Shown piece after piece: positions 52,834 through 62,731 of a stretch of DNA of 64,000 nucleotides. The notes beneath the pieces were generated by a model. The model did no database searches. It had not been told where the DNA came from and was given only the letters and a program-made list of their open reading frames with translations. The position numbers and the translations under genes were made by a program. Every line of letters starts with the position of its first letter. Within the stretch, counting starts at the first letter, position 1. Source of the DNA: Polycladomyces abyssicola (GTDB lineage: Bacteria; Bacillota; Bacilli; Thermoactinomycetales; JIR-001); the NCBI RefSeq assembly GCF_018326425.1, contig NZ_AP024601.1:422001-486000 (forward strand), written 5' to 3'.

Positions 52834-53819
52834 CTCCTTCCCCCGCTTCGCACCAACCCCGAACGCGAGGATGACCACCGCTTCCCTTGCCAGGAATTTC
52901 GGCGTTTCAGCTCATCATCGATGGCATTGAGCACTTCCCACTTCTTCAAGCTCCACAACGGTCCGATCAAGAGGTCGGGCGGTCCGTCTCCCGTCAACCG
53001 GTGAATAATCATGTCCGGTGGAAGGATTTCCAGTGTGTCCACCACCAATTTCACATATGTTTCCTTGTCCAGGAAGCGAAGCAGACCAGCTTCATACTGT
53101 TTCACCATCGGTGTGTTTTTGAGCAAGTGCAACAGATGGATCTTGATGCCCTGAATGTCCATCTCCGCACATGCTTTTGCCGTCTCCATCATCATTTCTT
53201 CCGTTTCACCGGGCAGGCCGTAAATGATGTGGGCACACGTGCGGATATTGTGACGGCGCAATTTTTCCACACCATCCAGGAAACACTGAAAATCGTGCCC
53301 CCGATTGACCAGGCGCGAAGTCTCTTCGTGAATGGTTTGCAGGCCCAGCTCCACCCAAAGGTACGTACGTTCATTCAGTTCGGCCAGCAGTTCCACGACG
53401 TCATCAGGCAAACAGTCAGGCCGCGTGGCGATGGCCAAACCTACTACACCTTCCTGTTCCAATGCAGTCTCGTACATGGGACGCAACACGTCGACCGGTG
53501 CATATGTGTTGCTGAAGGCCTGAAAATAGGCCAAGTATTTGGCTTGGGGCCATTTCCGGTGCATCCGTTCCTTCACTTCTTCAAATTGTTGAACGAGACT
53601 GTCTCGCCGGTTGCCGGCGAAATCACCGGAACCACGGGCACTGCAGAACGTACATCCGCCCGTCGCCACCGTACCGTCACGGTTGGGACAGGTAAAACCG
53701 CCGTCGAGCGGCACTTTGAATACCTTCTCACCAAAGGTTTGGCGCAGATGATAGTTCCAGCTGTTGTATCGTTTGTCCCCCCACATCAGCGGGGTTTCTT
53801 CAGGTTGTACCGTTTTCAT
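52830..53819 (-). CDS. mnmL: Radical SAM protein MnmL (YtqA)
   Basis: This 329-residue radical-SAM enzyme of the YtqA family (TIGR01212) has the iron-sulfur cluster ligands Cys44-x11-Cys56-x2-Cys59 (FTCPNRDGTVATGGCTFC). In Gram-positive bacteria MnmL converts cmnm5s2U to nm5s2U in tRNA, the substrate of MnmM. GLQTIHEET and YGLPGETEEMMMETA are typical family segments. ATG 53819 is nine bases after GTGGAG; further codons upstream are open. Confidence 0.88.
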   Translation of the reverse strand: MKTVQPEETPLMWGDKRYNSWNYHLRQTFGEKVFKVPLDGGFTCPNRDGTVATGGCTFCSARGSGDFAGNRRDSLVQQFEEVKERMHRKWPQAKYLAYFQAFSNTYAPVDVLRPMYETALEQEGVVGLAIATRPDCLPDDVVELLAELNERTYLWVELGLQTIHEETSRLVNRGHDFQCFLDGVEKLRRHNIRTCAHIIYGLPGETEEMMMETAKACAEMDIQGIKIHLLHLLKNTPMVKQYEAGLLRFLDKETYVKLVVDTLEILPPDMIIHRLTGDGPPDLLIGPLWSLKKWEVLNAIDDELKRRNSWQGKRWSSSRSGLVRSGGRR

Positions 53820-54063
53820 TGTAATCATCTCCACTTGTTCGGGGCACCTCTTCCCTTTCACTTGGTACCCCCTCTCTTGAAACAAACAAGAAATAAACAG
53901 ATTCTCCCTGACATCTGCCCACTATTATACAACATTTGTGCGGGCTTGATCGAACTCCATGGCTCCCATGATGAATGTAACGGATGATCCATGTTTTATT
54001 TTTCATGATATGGGTACATTGATACCGTAAGTAATATTTTAAAGGAAAAAGGGGTTCATTTTG

Positions 54064-54498
54064 ATGGATAGGGATCGGCAAGTATTGATTGACGGATTAA
54101 ATGAAGATTTGGCGTATGAATATGCCGCTGTGATCCAGTACACGCACAATGCGGCGGCGGTATCCGGTCTGAGTCGTCCGGTTCTGAAACCGTTCTTCGA
54201 ATCGGAAGCGCAGGACGAACTGGGACACGCCAGTTATTTGGCCGAAAAAATCGTGGCGTTGGGTGGCACGCCTGTTGTGGAACCAAAAGAGGTGAAACGA
54301 ATGCAGGATGTTCGGGAAATGATCCAGCATGCATTGGATGCCGAGAAAGCCACCATTGCCCGTTATACGGAACGGATCTCCCAAGCGGAGAAAGTGGGAG
54401 AGATCGGATTGAAAATCCAGTTAGAAGACATGATCGCCGATGAAACAAAACATAAAGAGGAATTGGAGCGCTTGTTGAAAGATCCCCGGTTGGGTTAA
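54064..54498 (+). CDS. Ferritin-like di-iron protein
   Basis: This 144-residue four-helix protein of the ferritin-like superfamily has candidate di-iron ligands Glu19 (AYEYAAVIQY), Glu52 and His55 (DELGHA), Glu in ATIARYTERI and Glu/His near ADETKHKEEL. It resembles bacterioferritin-type proteins, without visible haem ligand. Roles are iron storage or oxidative-stress protection, by family. ATG 54064 is used; a TTG directly before it starts the open frame. Confidence 0.82.
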   Translation: MDRDRQVLIDGLNEDLAYEYAAVIQYTHNAAAVSGLSRPVLKPFFESEAQDELGHASYLAEKIVALGGTPVVEPKEVKRMQDVREMIQHALDAEKATIARYTERISQAEKVGEIGLKIQLEDMIADETKHKEELERLLKDPRLG

Positions 54499-54558
54499 GG
54501 GATGATGGTGCCAGATTCTCCTCTCCTAAATGAGGAGCGCATGCAGATACCGAAACCA

Positions 54559-54574
54559 ATGAAAACGTTCTCAA
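54559..54574 (+). promoter_or_regulatory. Candidate CcpA-binding site (cre)
   Basis: ATGAAAACGTTCTCAA matches the cre consensus WTGNAARCGNWWWCAW with a single mismatch. It lies 350 bases before pdhA, in the 425-base gap 54499-54923. The gap also holds a terminator and a GTGTTA/TAACAC inverted repeat (54708-54731), and nothing coding that I trust. Confidence 0.55.
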
Positions 54575-54670
54575 TTGTGATACAACACCCTTCAAATTTG
54601 CTCCATAATATATAACAGAATGGGTACATTTAGTGATACAGAAGTTTGTGGGAATAATTTCTTTCGTCAA

Positions 54671-54698
54671 AATGCCAGTTAGATTACTGGCATTTTTC
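54671..54698 (+). terminator. Terminator ahead of the pdh operon
   Basis: AATGCCAGT (54671-54679) and ACTGGCATT (54686-54694) with a 6-base loop, followed by four T. It is far from the ferritin stop, so it may end a short separate transcript or attenuate pdh. Confidence 0.75.
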
Positions 54699-54923
54699 AT
54701 GTTGAAGTGTTAGGATATTATATGTAACACGTCGAGGATATCGATGAAATAATTTGTGATCCTGACGGACGGATTTTCTGATTTCCTTACAATCCGCGTT
54801 CTGATTCGGCCCTGATGCGTCCGGTAGGGAATGCATTCCGGCAGAAATTGGAACGCTATATGTTGAACTGTCCATAAGCATCATCATCCCTGATCACAAG
54901 GGGCAACCAATGGAGCGAGGTGA

Positions 54924-56006
54924 ATGATCGTGGCAGAACTGAAGCAGGAATTTGAAACGCTTCAGATCCTGAATCCGGACGGCGAGATCAATGAAGGACA
55001 AGAGCCGCCGGAATTGTCCGATGAAGAACTGAAAGATCTGTACCGGTGGATGTACGGTCTTCGCGTGTTTGACCAACGCGCCATCAAGTTGAACCGTCAA
55101 GGCCGACTGGGCTTCTATGCTCCCATGGCCGGGCAGGAGGCTTGCCAAATCGGTTCCGTGGCTGCACTGAACAAAGACGACTTTTTCTTCCCCAGCTACC
55201 GTGACATGGGGGCGGCCATGTATCACGGTCTGCCGATGGAGCAAGTGTTCCTCTATTCTCGCGGACAAAAAGGCAGTGGCCAAATCCCGGAAGGTGTGAA
55301 CATGTTCCCGCCGCAAATCATTATCGCGGCTCACGTGTTGCACGCAGCCGGTGCGGCTTGGGGCTTCAATCTGAAAGGCGAGAAAAAAGTGGCCATCGCG
55401 CTGTTCGGTGACGGTGCGACCTCGCAAGGGGACTTCCACGAAGGGCTCAACTTCGCGGCTGTGTACAACGCCCCGGCGATCTTCTTTGTGCAAAACAACC
55501 ACTATGCCATCAGCGTGCCGCTGGAGAAACAAATGAAATCCAAAACCATCGCACAAAAAGCGGTGGCTTATGACATTCATGGCGTGCGCATCGACGGTAA
55601 CGACATCTTCGCTGTGTACAAAGCAGTGAAAGAAGCGGCTGATCGCGGGCGCAACGGGGAAGGACCGACCCTGATCGAAGCGGTGACGTATCGTCTCGGA
55701 CCGCACACCATGGCAGGGGACGATCCGGCTCGTTACCGGAAAAAAGAAGAAGAAACTGATTGGGAAAAACGCGAACCGATTCGTCGTTTCCGCAAATATC
55801 TCCAAAACAAAGGTTTGTGGAGCGAAGAATGGGAAAAACAAATCGAACAAGAAATGCTGGATCAGATCGCGGAAACGATCAAGAAAGTGGAAAAAATGGA
55901 CAAAGGTCAGATTACGGACCTGTTCGAGTATGTCTACACTGACATGACGCCGGATCTGAAGAAACAGAAAGAGGCGTACCTGCGCTGGAAGGAGGAGACG
56001 AAGTAA
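54924..56006 (+). CDS. pdhA: Pyruvate dehydrogenase E1 alpha subunit
   Basis: This 360-residue thiamine-diphosphate enzyme subunit starts oxidative decarboxylation of pyruvate to acetyl-CoA. The TPP motif [23 protein letters not shown], the FPSYRDMGA and [17 protein letters not shown] segments (phosphorylation-loop equivalents) are clear. ATG 54924 and GTG 54930 are both possible starts. The stop overlaps the pdhB start (TAATG). First gene of pdhABCD. Confidence 0.95.
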   Translation: MIVAELKQEFETLQILNPDGEINEGQEPPELSDEELKDLYRWMYGLRVFDQRAIKLNRQGRLGFYAPMAGQEACQIGSVAALNKDDFFFPSYRDMGAAMYHGLPMEQVFLYSRGQKGSGQIPEGVNMFPPQIIIAAHVLHAAGAAWGFNLKGEKKVAIALFGDGATSQGDFHEGLNFAAVYNAPAIFFVQNNHYAISVPLEKQMKSKTIAQKAVAYDIHGVRIDGNDIFAVYKAVKEAADRGRNGEGPTLIEAVTYRLGPHTMAGDDPARYRKKEEETDWEKREPIRRFRKYLQNKGLWSEEWEKQIEQEMLDQIAETIKKVEKMDKGQITDLFEYVYTDMTPDLKKQKEAYLRWKEETK

Positions 56007-56986
56007 TGGCCACGATGACGATGATCAAAGCGATCAATGATGCCATGCGCGTGGAGATGGAACGGGACGAGCGCGTATTGGTAATGGGGGAAGACGTCGG
56101 GGTCAACGGCGGTGTGTTCCGCGCGACGGAAGGTTTGTACCAGCAATTCGGCGAAAACCGAGTGTTTGACACTCCGTTGGCAGAGTCCGGCATTATCGGA
56201 ACGGCTGTGGCGTTGGCGGCGACCGGGTTCCGTCCGGTGGCGGAAATCCAATTTTCCGGTTTCGTCTATGAAACGATGGACCAAATTTGTTCGCAAGCGG
56301 CCCGGCTTCGTTTCCGTTCCGGCGGGCGCTTCAATGTTCCGCTCGTGATCCGGTCTCCGTACGGCGGGGGCGTAAAAACGCCGGAAATGCACTCTGACAG
56401 CTTGGAAGCGTTGTTCGTGCATCAACCGGGATTGAAAGTGGTCATCCCGAGCACGCCGTATGATGCCAAAGGTCTCCTGATCTCGGCGATGCGCGATCCT
56501 GATCCGGTGTTGTTCTTCGAGCCGATGCGCTTGTACCGCTCGGTGAAGCAGGAAGTGCCGGAAGGCGAGTACACGGTGCCGATCGGTAAAGCCAACGTGG
56601 TGAAAGAAGGCAACGACGTCACCCTGATCGCTTGGGGTGCGATGGTGCCGATGGCGCAAAAAGCGGCCGAACAAGCCGAACAGGAGCGGGGTATCTCCGC
56701 CGAAGTGATTGACCTTCGCACCCTGGCTCCGATGGATATGGAGACCATCCTCTCTTCGGTGGAAAAAACGGGACGCGTCGTTGTCGTGCATGAAGCGGTG
56801 GGTACGGCCGGCGTCGGTGCGGAAATCATCGCTCGGATCAACGAAGAAGCGATCCTCAGCCTCGAAGCGCCTGTGTTGCGGGTGACTGGATTTGACACGC
56901 CGTATCCGATCTCCTCGCTCGAAGACGAATGGTTGCCCTCGGTGGCGCGGATTCGCACGGCAATCGACAAAGTTTTGGATTTCTAA
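56006..56986 (+). CDS. pdhB: Pyruvate dehydrogenase E1 beta subunit
   Basis: This 326-residue partner of PdhA completes the alpha2-beta2 decarboxylase. [36 protein letters not shown] and [20 protein letters not shown] are typical. It starts on the overlapping TAATG of pdhA. The subunit carries the pyrimidine-binding half of the TPP site. Confidence 0.95.
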   Translation: MATMTMIKAINDAMRVEMERDERVLVMGEDVGVNGGVFRATEGLYQQFGENRVFDTPLAESGIIGTAVALAATGFRPVAEIQFSGFVYETMDQICSQAARLRFRSGGRFNVPLVIRSPYGGGVKTPEMHSDSLEALFVHQPGLKVVIPSTPYDAKGLLISAMRDPDPVLFFEPMRLYRSVKQEVPEGEYTVPIGKANVVKEGNDVTLIAWGAMVPMAQKAAEQAEQERGISAEVIDLRTLAPMDMETILSSVEKTGRVVVVHEAVGTAGVGAEIIARINEEAILSLEAPVLRVTGFDTPYPISSLEDEWLPSVARIRTAIDKVLDF

Positions 56987-57010
56987 TCTAAGAAGGGAGG
57001 AACGAGGCCC

Positions 57011-58279
57011 GTGGCCTACGAATTTAAACTGCCGGACGTGGGTGAAGGCATCCACGAAGGTGAGATCGTCAAGCTGTATGTCAAGGAAGGCGATCAGGTC
57101 AAGGAAGATGACGTGTTCGCCGAAGTACAAACCGACAAAGCAGTGGTGGAAATCCCGTCCCCGGTGACCGGGACGGTGAAAGAACTGCGCGTCCAAGAAG
57201 GAGAGATCGCCGTGGTCGGCACGGTGATCGCCGTGTTTGAAACCGAAGGCGGAGAAGGCGCGCAGCAAGAAACGGCCGAGGAAGAAAAAGTCGAAGCAAA
57301 ACCGGAACAGCCCAAACAGGAGCAACCGCAAGCGGCTCCGGCCAAACAGGAAGCGCAACCGGCCGGTCCGAAAAAACGCGTGTTGGCTATGCCGTCCGTC
57401 CGTAAATTGGCCCGTGAGTTGGGTGTGGACATCACTCAAGTAAACGGAACCGGTCCGAATGGACGGATCACCGCCGAAGACGTGCGCAAAGCGGCGGAAG
57501 GTCCGCAAGCCGAAGCGCAACCGGCAGCCGAGGAAAAACAAGCGGCAGCTCCGGTGCAAGCGGCTCCGGTGGCGGGTACGGAAGAGCGTATTCCGCTGCG
57601 TGGTCTGCGCAAAACCATCGCCAAGCGGATGGTGGAAAGCAAGTTCACTGCCCCGCACGTGACGATCATGAACGAAATCGACGCCGGCGAGCTGGTGGAG
57701 CTGCGCAAATGGGCGAAACAAGCTGCGGCCGAGCGCGGCATCAAGTTGACCTACCTGCCGTTCATCATCAAAGCCTTGATCGCGGCCCTGCGCGAGTTCC
57801 CGACGTTGAACGCGTCGATCGATATGGAGAAAGAAGAGATCGTCATCAAGCACTACTACCACATGGGTATTGCGACCGCGACCGACGACGGTCTCATCGT
57901 GCCGGTGGTCAAAAACGCGGATCAAAAATCGATCTTCGAGCTGGCGCAGGAAATCGCCGAATTGGTGGAACGGACCCGTTCGCGCAAAGCGGCACCGGAC
58001 GAGCTGAAAGGCAGCACGTTTACCATTACCAACATCGGTTCCTTCGGTGGCCAGTTCTTCACACCGATCATCAACTATCCGGAAGTGGCCATTTTGGGCG
58101 TAGGAACCATCACTGAAAAACCGGTGGCGCGCAACGGAGAAGTGGTCATCCGTCCGATGATGGCGATCTCGCTCAGCATTGACCACCGTTTGATCGACGG
58201 CGACGTGGCGGCGCGCTTCATGAACCGGGTGAAAGAGTTGCTGGAAAACCCGAATCTCTTGATGATGGAGATGAGATAA
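57011..58279 (+). CDS. pdhC: Pyruvate dehydrogenase E2, dihydrolipoamide acetyltransferase
   Basis: This 422-residue core protein of the complex has one lipoyl domain (Lys43 in [11 protein letters not shown]), an Ala/Pro/Gln linker, a peripheral-subunit binding domain ([18 protein letters not shown], about 126-160), a second flexible linker and the catalytic domain ending in [10 protein letters not shown]. The start is GTG 57011 after GGGAGG. A single lipoyl domain is normal for Bacillota. Confidence 0.95.
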   Translation: MAYEFKLPDVGEGIHEGEIVKLYVKEGDQVKEDDVFAEVQTDKAVVEIPSPVTGTVKELRVQEGEIAVVGTVIAVFETEGGEGAQQETAEEEKVEAKPEQPKQEQPQAAPAKQEAQPAGPKKRVLAMPSVRKLARELGVDITQVNGTGPNGRITAEDVRKAAEGPQAEAQPAAEEKQAAAPVQAAPVAGTEERIPLRGLRKTIAKRMVESKFTAPHVTIMNEIDAGELVELRKWAKQAAAERGIKLTYLPFIIKALIAALREFPTLNASIDMEKEEIVIKHYYHMGIATATDDGLIVPVVKNADQKSIFELAQEIAELVERTRSRKAAPDELKGSTFTITNIGSFGGQFFTPIINYPEVAILGVGTITEKPVARNGEVVIRPMMAISLSIDHRLIDGDVAARFMNRVKELLENPNLLMMEMR

Positions 58280-58280
58280 A

Positions 58281-59696
58281 ATGGTAGTGGGAGATTTCGC
58301 GAACGAAGTTGACGTGCTGGTCATCGGCGGCGGTCCCGGCGGCTACGTGGCCGCCATCCGGGCCGCTCAGCTGGGACGCAAAGTAACGTTGGTCGATAAG
58401 GCGGAATTGGGCGGTGTCTGCCTCAATCGCGGATGCATTCCGTCCAAGGCGATCATCAGCGCGGCGGAGCATCTGACGATGATCAAGGATGCCAAGAAAA
58501 TGGGGATCGATGTTGAAGGTGTCTCCGTAGATCTTTCCCGCCTGATGGAGTGGAAAAACGGCGTCGTGAAGAAACTGACCGGCGGCGTTTCCACGTTGCT
58601 CAAAGGCAACAAGGTGGAAGTGATCAAAGGGGAAGCCTATTTCAGCGGCAAAAACTCCGTCAAAATCGCGACGGAAAATGCCAGCCAAACTTATGAGTTC
58701 AAAGCCTGTATCGTGGCAACCGGTTCCCGTCCGGCCGAGCTGCCGTTCCTCAAATTTGACGGTGAGCGCATCCTCTCCTCGACTGAAGCGCTCAACCTGC
58801 AGGAAGTGCCGAAGCGCCTCCTGGTGATCGGCGGCGGCTACATCGGTCTGGAGCTGGGTACGGCCTACAGCAAATTGGGCAGCGAAGTCACCATCCTGGA
58901 AGGTGCCGACAACATCCTGCCCGGCGTGGATCAAGCTATGGTGCGGATGGTGTCCCGCAATCTGAAGAAGCTGGGTGTCACAGTCCACACCAAAGCGAAA
59001 GTTACCTCCGGTAAAAGAGAAGGCGATGAAGTCATCGTCACCGCCGAAGTGGGTGGCGAAGAGAAAACCTTCACCGCCGACTACGTACTGGTGGCTGTGG
59101 GCCGCAAGCCCAACACCGATGAGCTCGGTTTGGAGCAAGCCGGAGTGGAACTGGATGAGCGCGGTTTTATCAAAGTGGATAAACAACTGCGCACTTCCAA
59201 TCCCAACATCTTTGCCATCGGTGACGTGGCAGGCGGCGCGCTTCTGGCGCACAAAGCCAGCTACGAAGGAAAAGTGGCGGCTGAGGTTATCGCCGGTCAA
59301 CCGAGCGAAGTGGATTATGTGGCGATGCCGTTCGTTATCTTCAGCGATCCGGAAATTGCCTACACCGGTTTGAGCGAGAAAGAAGCCAAAGAGCAAGGCT
59401 ACGATCCGGTTGTCAGCCGGTTCGCCTTCCAGGCCAACGGCCGGGCACTCTCGATGGAAAAAGCGGATGGATTCATCCAAGTCATTGCCGACAAGGAGTC
59501 CAAGCAGCTCCTGGGTGTGCAGATCGTGGGTCCGGAAGCATCCAGCCTGATTGCTGAAGCGGTGCTGGCCATCGAGATGGGAGCCAATGCGGAAGATCTG
59601 AGCTTGACCATCCATGCTCACCCGACCTTGCCCGAGGCGCTCATGGAAGCGGCGGAAGGCGTGTTGGGTCACGCGATTCACATGGTCAACAAGTGA
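58281..59696 (+). CDS. pdhD: Dihydrolipoyl dehydrogenase E3
   Basis: This 471-residue flavoprotein reoxidises the dihydrolipoyl arm with NAD+. The FAD motif VIGGGPGGYVAAIRAAQLG, the redox disulfide Cys47/Cys52 (GGVCLNRGCIPSK), the NAD motif VIGGGYIGLELG and the C-terminal HAHPTLPEALMEA are all present. It starts two bases after the pdhC stop and closes the operon, with a strong terminator behind. Confidence 0.96.
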   Translation: MVVGDFANEVDVLVIGGGPGGYVAAIRAAQLGRKVTLVDKAELGGVCLNRGCIPSKAIISAAEHLTMIKDAKKMGIDVEGVSVDLSRLMEWKNGVVKKLTGGVSTLLKGNKVEVIKGEAYFSGKNSVKIATENASQTYEFKACIVATGSRPAELPFLKFDGERILSSTEALNLQEVPKRLLVIGGGYIGLELGTAYSKLGSEVTILEGADNILPGVDQAMVRMVSRNLKKLGVTVHTKAKVTSGKREGDEVIVTAEVGGEEKTFTADYVLVAVGRKPNTDELGLEQAGVELDERGFIKVDKQLRTSNPNIFAIGDVAGGALLAHKASYEGKVAAEVIAGQPSEVDYVAMPFVIFSDPEIAYTGLSEKEAKEQGYDPVVSRFAFQANGRALSMEKADGFIQVIADKESKQLLGVQIVGPEASSLIAEAVLAIEMGANAEDLSLTIHAHPTLPEALMEAAEGVLGHAIHMVNK

Positions 59697-59735
59697 CATT
59701 CGGTATCCAAACGGAAAAGGTCGCGTTTGAAACGT

Positions 59736-59782
59736 CCCGGACACCGGGTGACTGTCAGCAGTCAACCGGTGTCCGGGTTTTT
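59736..59782 (+). terminator. Terminator of pdhABCD
   Basis: CCCGGACACCGG (59736-59747) and CCGGTGTCCGGG (59766-59777) form a perfect 12-bp stem with an 18-base loop, followed by five T. Confidence 0.92.
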
Positions 59783-59850
59783 CTTATTTCAACGAAGGAA
59801 ATCGACAAACTTTGTCGAAAAAACGGGTATAGCAATGGAGGGGTGAGTGG

Positions 59851-60252
59851 ATGGAAGTCTCAATTCAAATCGAAGTGCGTTCAACGGAAATCGACGTGAT
59901 GGGGCATGTCAACAATGCCAAGTATCTGGAGTATTTGGAATGGGGACGTGAGGAATGGTATAACCGCGCCCAATTGCCGTTTGACGAGTTTACCCGAATG
60001 GGGATCGGCACCGTCACCGTCCGGATCGAGATCAATTACCGCAAGGAAGCCACATTGGGTGAAAAACTGACCATCACCACGCGTCCCGTGAAACGGGGCC
60101 GTTCCAGTTTCGTGCTGGAACAAGTCATCGACAACGAGAAAGGGGAACGCGTCGCTGACGCTCAGGTGACCAGCGTCACCATCGATTTGAAGGAGCGGAA
60201 AAGCGTGCCGCTTCCCGAAAAATTGGCTGCGTATTTCCCGGAATCCCGTTGA
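59851..60252 (+). CDS. Acyl-CoA thioesterase, YbgC/FadM type
   Basis: This 133-residue hot-dog-fold thioesterase has the catalytic Asp15 in STEIDVMGHVNNAKYLEYLE, typical of 4-hydroxybenzoyl-CoA-thioesterase-like enzymes. It hydrolyses acyl-CoA, but chain preference is unknown. ATG 59851 follows GGAGGGG. It is separated from pdh by a terminator. Confidence 0.88.
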   Translation: MEVSIQIEVRSTEIDVMGHVNNAKYLEYLEWGREEWYNRAQLPFDEFTRMGIGTVTVRIEINYRKEATLGEKLTITTRPVKRGRSSFVLEQVIDNEKGERVADAQVTSVTIDLKERKSVPLPEKLAAYFPESR

Positions 60253-60292
60253 TCGGGCCTTATACGAGTCGATGGATTGTACATCAAACCCG

Positions 60293-60314
60293 CCGCCAGT
60301 ATCCGGCGGTTTTT
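60293..60314. terminator. Terminator between thioesterase and DUF1128 genes
   Basis: CCGCC (60293-60297) and GGCGG (60305-60309) with a 7-base loop, then five T on the plus strand; genes converge here. Confidence 0.65.
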
Positions 60315-60320
60315 GTTCTA

Positions 60321-60554
60321 TCAACGGGGACGGCGCAATCGGCCCAGTTCCTCCAACACACCTTCGATTTCCATCATGGTGAGTCGGTCGTTTTTCCGGC
60401 GGATCATGTGATAGAGAGCCAAGATTTCTTCATAGTCATCCAAATGAAACTCTTGAGGGTCGATGAGTGCGGTGTTGACCAGTTTCAAATGGGACTTGAT
60501 TTCATTGATCAGGTGAACCAAGTTTTCCTGACAGGGGGTTTCCAAATTCATCAT
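60321..60554 (-). CDS. DUF1128 family protein (YfkK-like)
   Basis: This 77-residue helical protein has phrases typical of DUF1128: LINEIKSHLKLVNTALIDPQEF, DYEEILALYHMI and IEGVLEELGRLR. The family is restricted largely to Bacillales and has no assigned function. ATG 60554 follows AAGGAGG. Useful as a taxonomic marker. Confidence 0.85.
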   Translation of the reverse strand: MMNLETPCQENLVHLINEIKSHLKLVNTALIDPQEFHLDDYEEILALYHMIRRKNDRLTMMEIEGVLEELGRLRRPR

Positions 60555-60665
60555 AAATCCTCCTTGGCGTTGGTTGTTTGCCGTTTTTACCATTGTAACG
60601 AAAGTCCAAACAAAATCCCACCGTTGAAAACGGGCTGCGATTGTTCACGCAGGAGGCGAATTGAC

Positions 60666-61076
60666 GTGTCGCATGAAAATCAAGGGGGCGAATACCCCGA
60701 GCTGTATGTCCGCTTTTTGTGCTTGTTCAACTTGGAACGGGATTACTATACTTGTCATGATGTGATGGAAGAACTGTGGCTGGAAGAGGGGCGGGATTTG
60801 TTTTATCAGGGATTGTTGCAAACGGCTGTCGGCTTGCATCATTGTCGCAACCAAAATACGGGTGGCGCTGTCAAATTGATGACGGCGGCGTTAAACAAGT
60901 TGGTCAGTTACCCGGATGTGTTCATGGGGATCGACGTCGCCAAACTGAAACAGGATGTGGAAGCGTATCTGGATCAGCTGCAGGATTGTGCCCGACAGTC
61001 CATTCCCCATGATGACCTCACCATTGAGATTTTGGACCCCATATTGAAGCGGTTAGTGCACGAAAATAAGGGGTGA
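60666..61076 (+). CDS. DUF309 family protein
   Basis: This 136-residue protein has the DUF309 hallmark YTCHDVMEELWLEE followed by FYQGLLQTAVGLHHCRNQNTGGA, a small helical metal-binding-looking fold of unknown role. GTG 60666 is nine bases after GCAGGAGG; the much longer open frame upstream covers the antisense DUF1128 gene and is not real. DUF2203 starts five bases later, so the two are cotranscribed. Confidence 0.85.
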   Translation: MSHENQGGEYPELYVRFLCLFNLERDYYTCHDVMEELWLEEGRDLFYQGLLQTAVGLHHCRNQNTGGAVKLMTAALNKLVSYPDVFMGIDVAKLKQDVEAYLDQLQDCARQSIPHDDLTIEILDPILKRLVHENKG

Positions 61077-61080
61077 TTGT

Positions 61081-61494
61081 GTGAGCAAACGGTACTTCAC
61101 CTTAGACGAAGCGAACCGGTTGTTACCGGTCCTCCGGAAAAATGTGTTGCAGTTGCAGCGGCTGAAAAGGGAGTTTGATACCAAGTACCGGGAATTGCAG
61201 ATGTTGAAAGCCGGTCATGGGAAAGGGGGAGAGGACCCGTTTTTTGAACGGGAAGCAGAATTGGAGTTTCTCAATATTCAGGCTCGGGGTGTGATCGATT
61301 GGATCAATGGAACAGGAGCGCAGCTCAAGGATATCGAAATGGGACTGGTCGACTTCCCCTCACTCATCGACGGCCGGGAAGTGTTACTCTGCTGGCAGGT
61401 GGGGGAAGAGTCTATCACACATTGGCATCATCCCTGGGAGGGATACTTGTATCGAAAAAAAATCGCCCACGAAGACGAGGGGAAAGACGAATAA
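61081..61494 (+). CDS. DUF2203 family protein
   Basis: This 137-residue protein starts with RYFTLDEANRLLPVLRK, a DUF2203 signature, followed by a helix pair and a C-terminal CWQVGEESITHWHHPWEGY segment with clustered histidines. Function unknown; acidic, cytoplasmic. GTG 61081 follows AAGGGG. It is linked to DUF309 by position. Confidence 0.85.
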   Translation: MSKRYFTLDEANRLLPVLRKNVLQLQRLKREFDTKYRELQMLKAGHGKGGEDPFFEREAELEFLNIQARGVIDWINGTGAQLKDIEMGLVDFPSLIDGREVLLCWQVGEESITHWHHPWEGYLYRKKIAHEDEGKDE

Positions 61495-61547
61495 ACGGGT
61501 GCCGGTTTCTCACATGATAAGGGAAATGACGGTGGGAGGTGCCCCAA

Positions 61548-62117
61548 ATGATGCCTGTCTCCGGATGGTTGCATGCTTTGGCGGGTATACGGCAGGAGAT
61601 GGAACAACTCATGCAGGAGATATCGTCAGGCCCCGGCAGGGCAGAGGGACGGCAATCCTTGTGGAACGCTTTGGGAGATTGGGTGAAGTCCGTAAAGGAA
61701 CTGGAAGACCGACTCACTGCCTTGAGTCAGAATGGATGGAATCCCGCAAGTTGGGATCAGGTGGAAGCTGCCCCTATCAACCAGCGTTTGACAGGCTTTC
61801 AATCTTCGGCCGATGAGCGCGATTGGGCTCCATTGTTGTTGAGGATATCGGAACAGACGGAACATGTCCGCAACACCCTTCACGATTTGTCCAAGGGGGA
61901 AGGACGAGATGATTGGATATCCGTCAAACAACGTGTGCTTCAGATAGAAAACCGGCTGGCAGGACTGACCAACCGGTTGCACGGAACGGTGTTTACTTCG
62001 TTTTTGCCTTTGCAGGAAAACATCGAGTTTGATCACCGGGGTGAGCGGATCGTCATTGATGGTCCCGGGGACGATTGGCCGAACGTGTTAACGGCTGAAC
62101 AAGGTCAATTTGACTAG
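61548..62117 (+). CDS. Hypothetical helical protein
   Basis: I do not recognise this 189-residue protein. It is rich in amphipathic helices with Gln, Glu, Leu and Trp (QEMEQLMQEISSG; KSVKELEDRLTALSQNGW; RVLQIENRLAGLTNRLHG), suggesting a coiled coil, and ends in a short beta-like segment (FDHRGERIVIDGPGDDWP). ATG 61548 is eight bases after GGGAGG. Its last 30 bases overlap the end of the convergent ydcF-like gene. Confidence 0.6.
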   Translation: MMPVSGWLHALAGIRQEMEQLMQEISSGPGRAEGRQSLWNALGDWVKSVKELEDRLTALSQNGWNPASWDQVEAAPINQRLTGFQSSADERDWAPLLLRISEQTEHVRNTLHDLSKGEGRDDWISVKQRVLQIENRLAGLTNRLHGTVFTSFLPLQENIEFDHRGERIVIDGPGDDWPNVLTAEQGQFD

Positions 62118-62669
62118 CGCCAAACATTCCCGTGCTTTGTGGTACGGCATCCATAACACTTGCGAATGAACCGGTACGGGAACGGCGTGAATGCCGTTGC
62201 GTGCGGCATATTGCAAAGCGCGATATTGGTGGTAGTCGTGCGTCACCAAATACACCTCATCCCAATGATGCTCATCCAATATCCGTTTGGAAAAACGGAG
62301 ATTTTCTTCGGTATTGCGCGATCGATCTTCCAATATCAGCGACGCTGCCGGTACACCGCGGGAGATGAGATACTCTTTCATCACTTGCGCTTCTGTCACA
62401 CCATTGCCCTCCGGTCCACCGGACAACACGAGATATCGGACTTTTTTCTGTTCGTACAACTTCACGGCCATCTCCAAACGCTCCCGCAATGCCGGACTGG
62501 GTCGTTCATCCCACAAGGCCGCTCCCAAAACGAGAGCGGCCTGTTTTTGATCTGCAGGCATGGGGGACGTGTCGTAGCGGGAAACAGCTGGCCACCAGTA
62601 GATCAGCACGGACAAACCAGCGACGCCAAATAGCACCATTCCCAACAATCCTGCGATTTTCAGCGGCAT
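62088..62669 (-). CDS. YdcF/DUF218 family protein
   Basis: This 193-residue protein has one N-terminal membrane helix (IAGLLGMVLFGVAGLSVLIYWW) and a DUF218 domain outside or inside: ALVLGAALWDERPSPALRERL, RYLVLSGGPEGNGVTEAQVMKEYL, SRNTEENLRFSKRIL and LVTHDYHQYRA. The family includes E. coli SanA and YdcF, linked to envelope functions. ATG 62669 follows GGAGG. Its 3' end overlaps the convergent gene by 30 bases. Confidence 0.85.
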   Translation of the reverse strand: MPLKIAGLLGMVLFGVAGLSVLIYWWPAVSRYDTSPMPADQKQAALVLGAALWDERPSPALRERLEMAVKLYEQKKVRYLVLSGGPEGNGVTEAQVMKEYLISRGVPAASLILEDRSRNTEENLRFSKRILDEHHWDEVYLVTHDYHQYRALQYAARNGIHAVPVPVHSQVLWMPYHKARECLALVKLTLFSR

Positions 62670-62731
62670 TCCTCTCCTCCATATCGATCCAAAGCAGACT
62701 CCCCGCCAGCCTCCCAAGATCGCTTGATTGA

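Noticed and set aside
54684-54887. 67-codon minus-strand frame before pdhA
   Set aside because: No ribosome site or recognisable protein; it overlaps the terminator and inverted repeat.
55934-58324. 796-codon open frame on the minus strand opposite pdhABC
   Set aside because: It is antisense to strongly conserved pdh genes, and its His/Arg/Phe-rich translation is the usual shadow of GC-rich codon bias.
60249-60665. N-terminal extension of the DUF309 gene by 139 codons
   Set aside because: The extension lies antisense to DUF1128, which has its own strong ribosome site, and family length fits a start at 60666.
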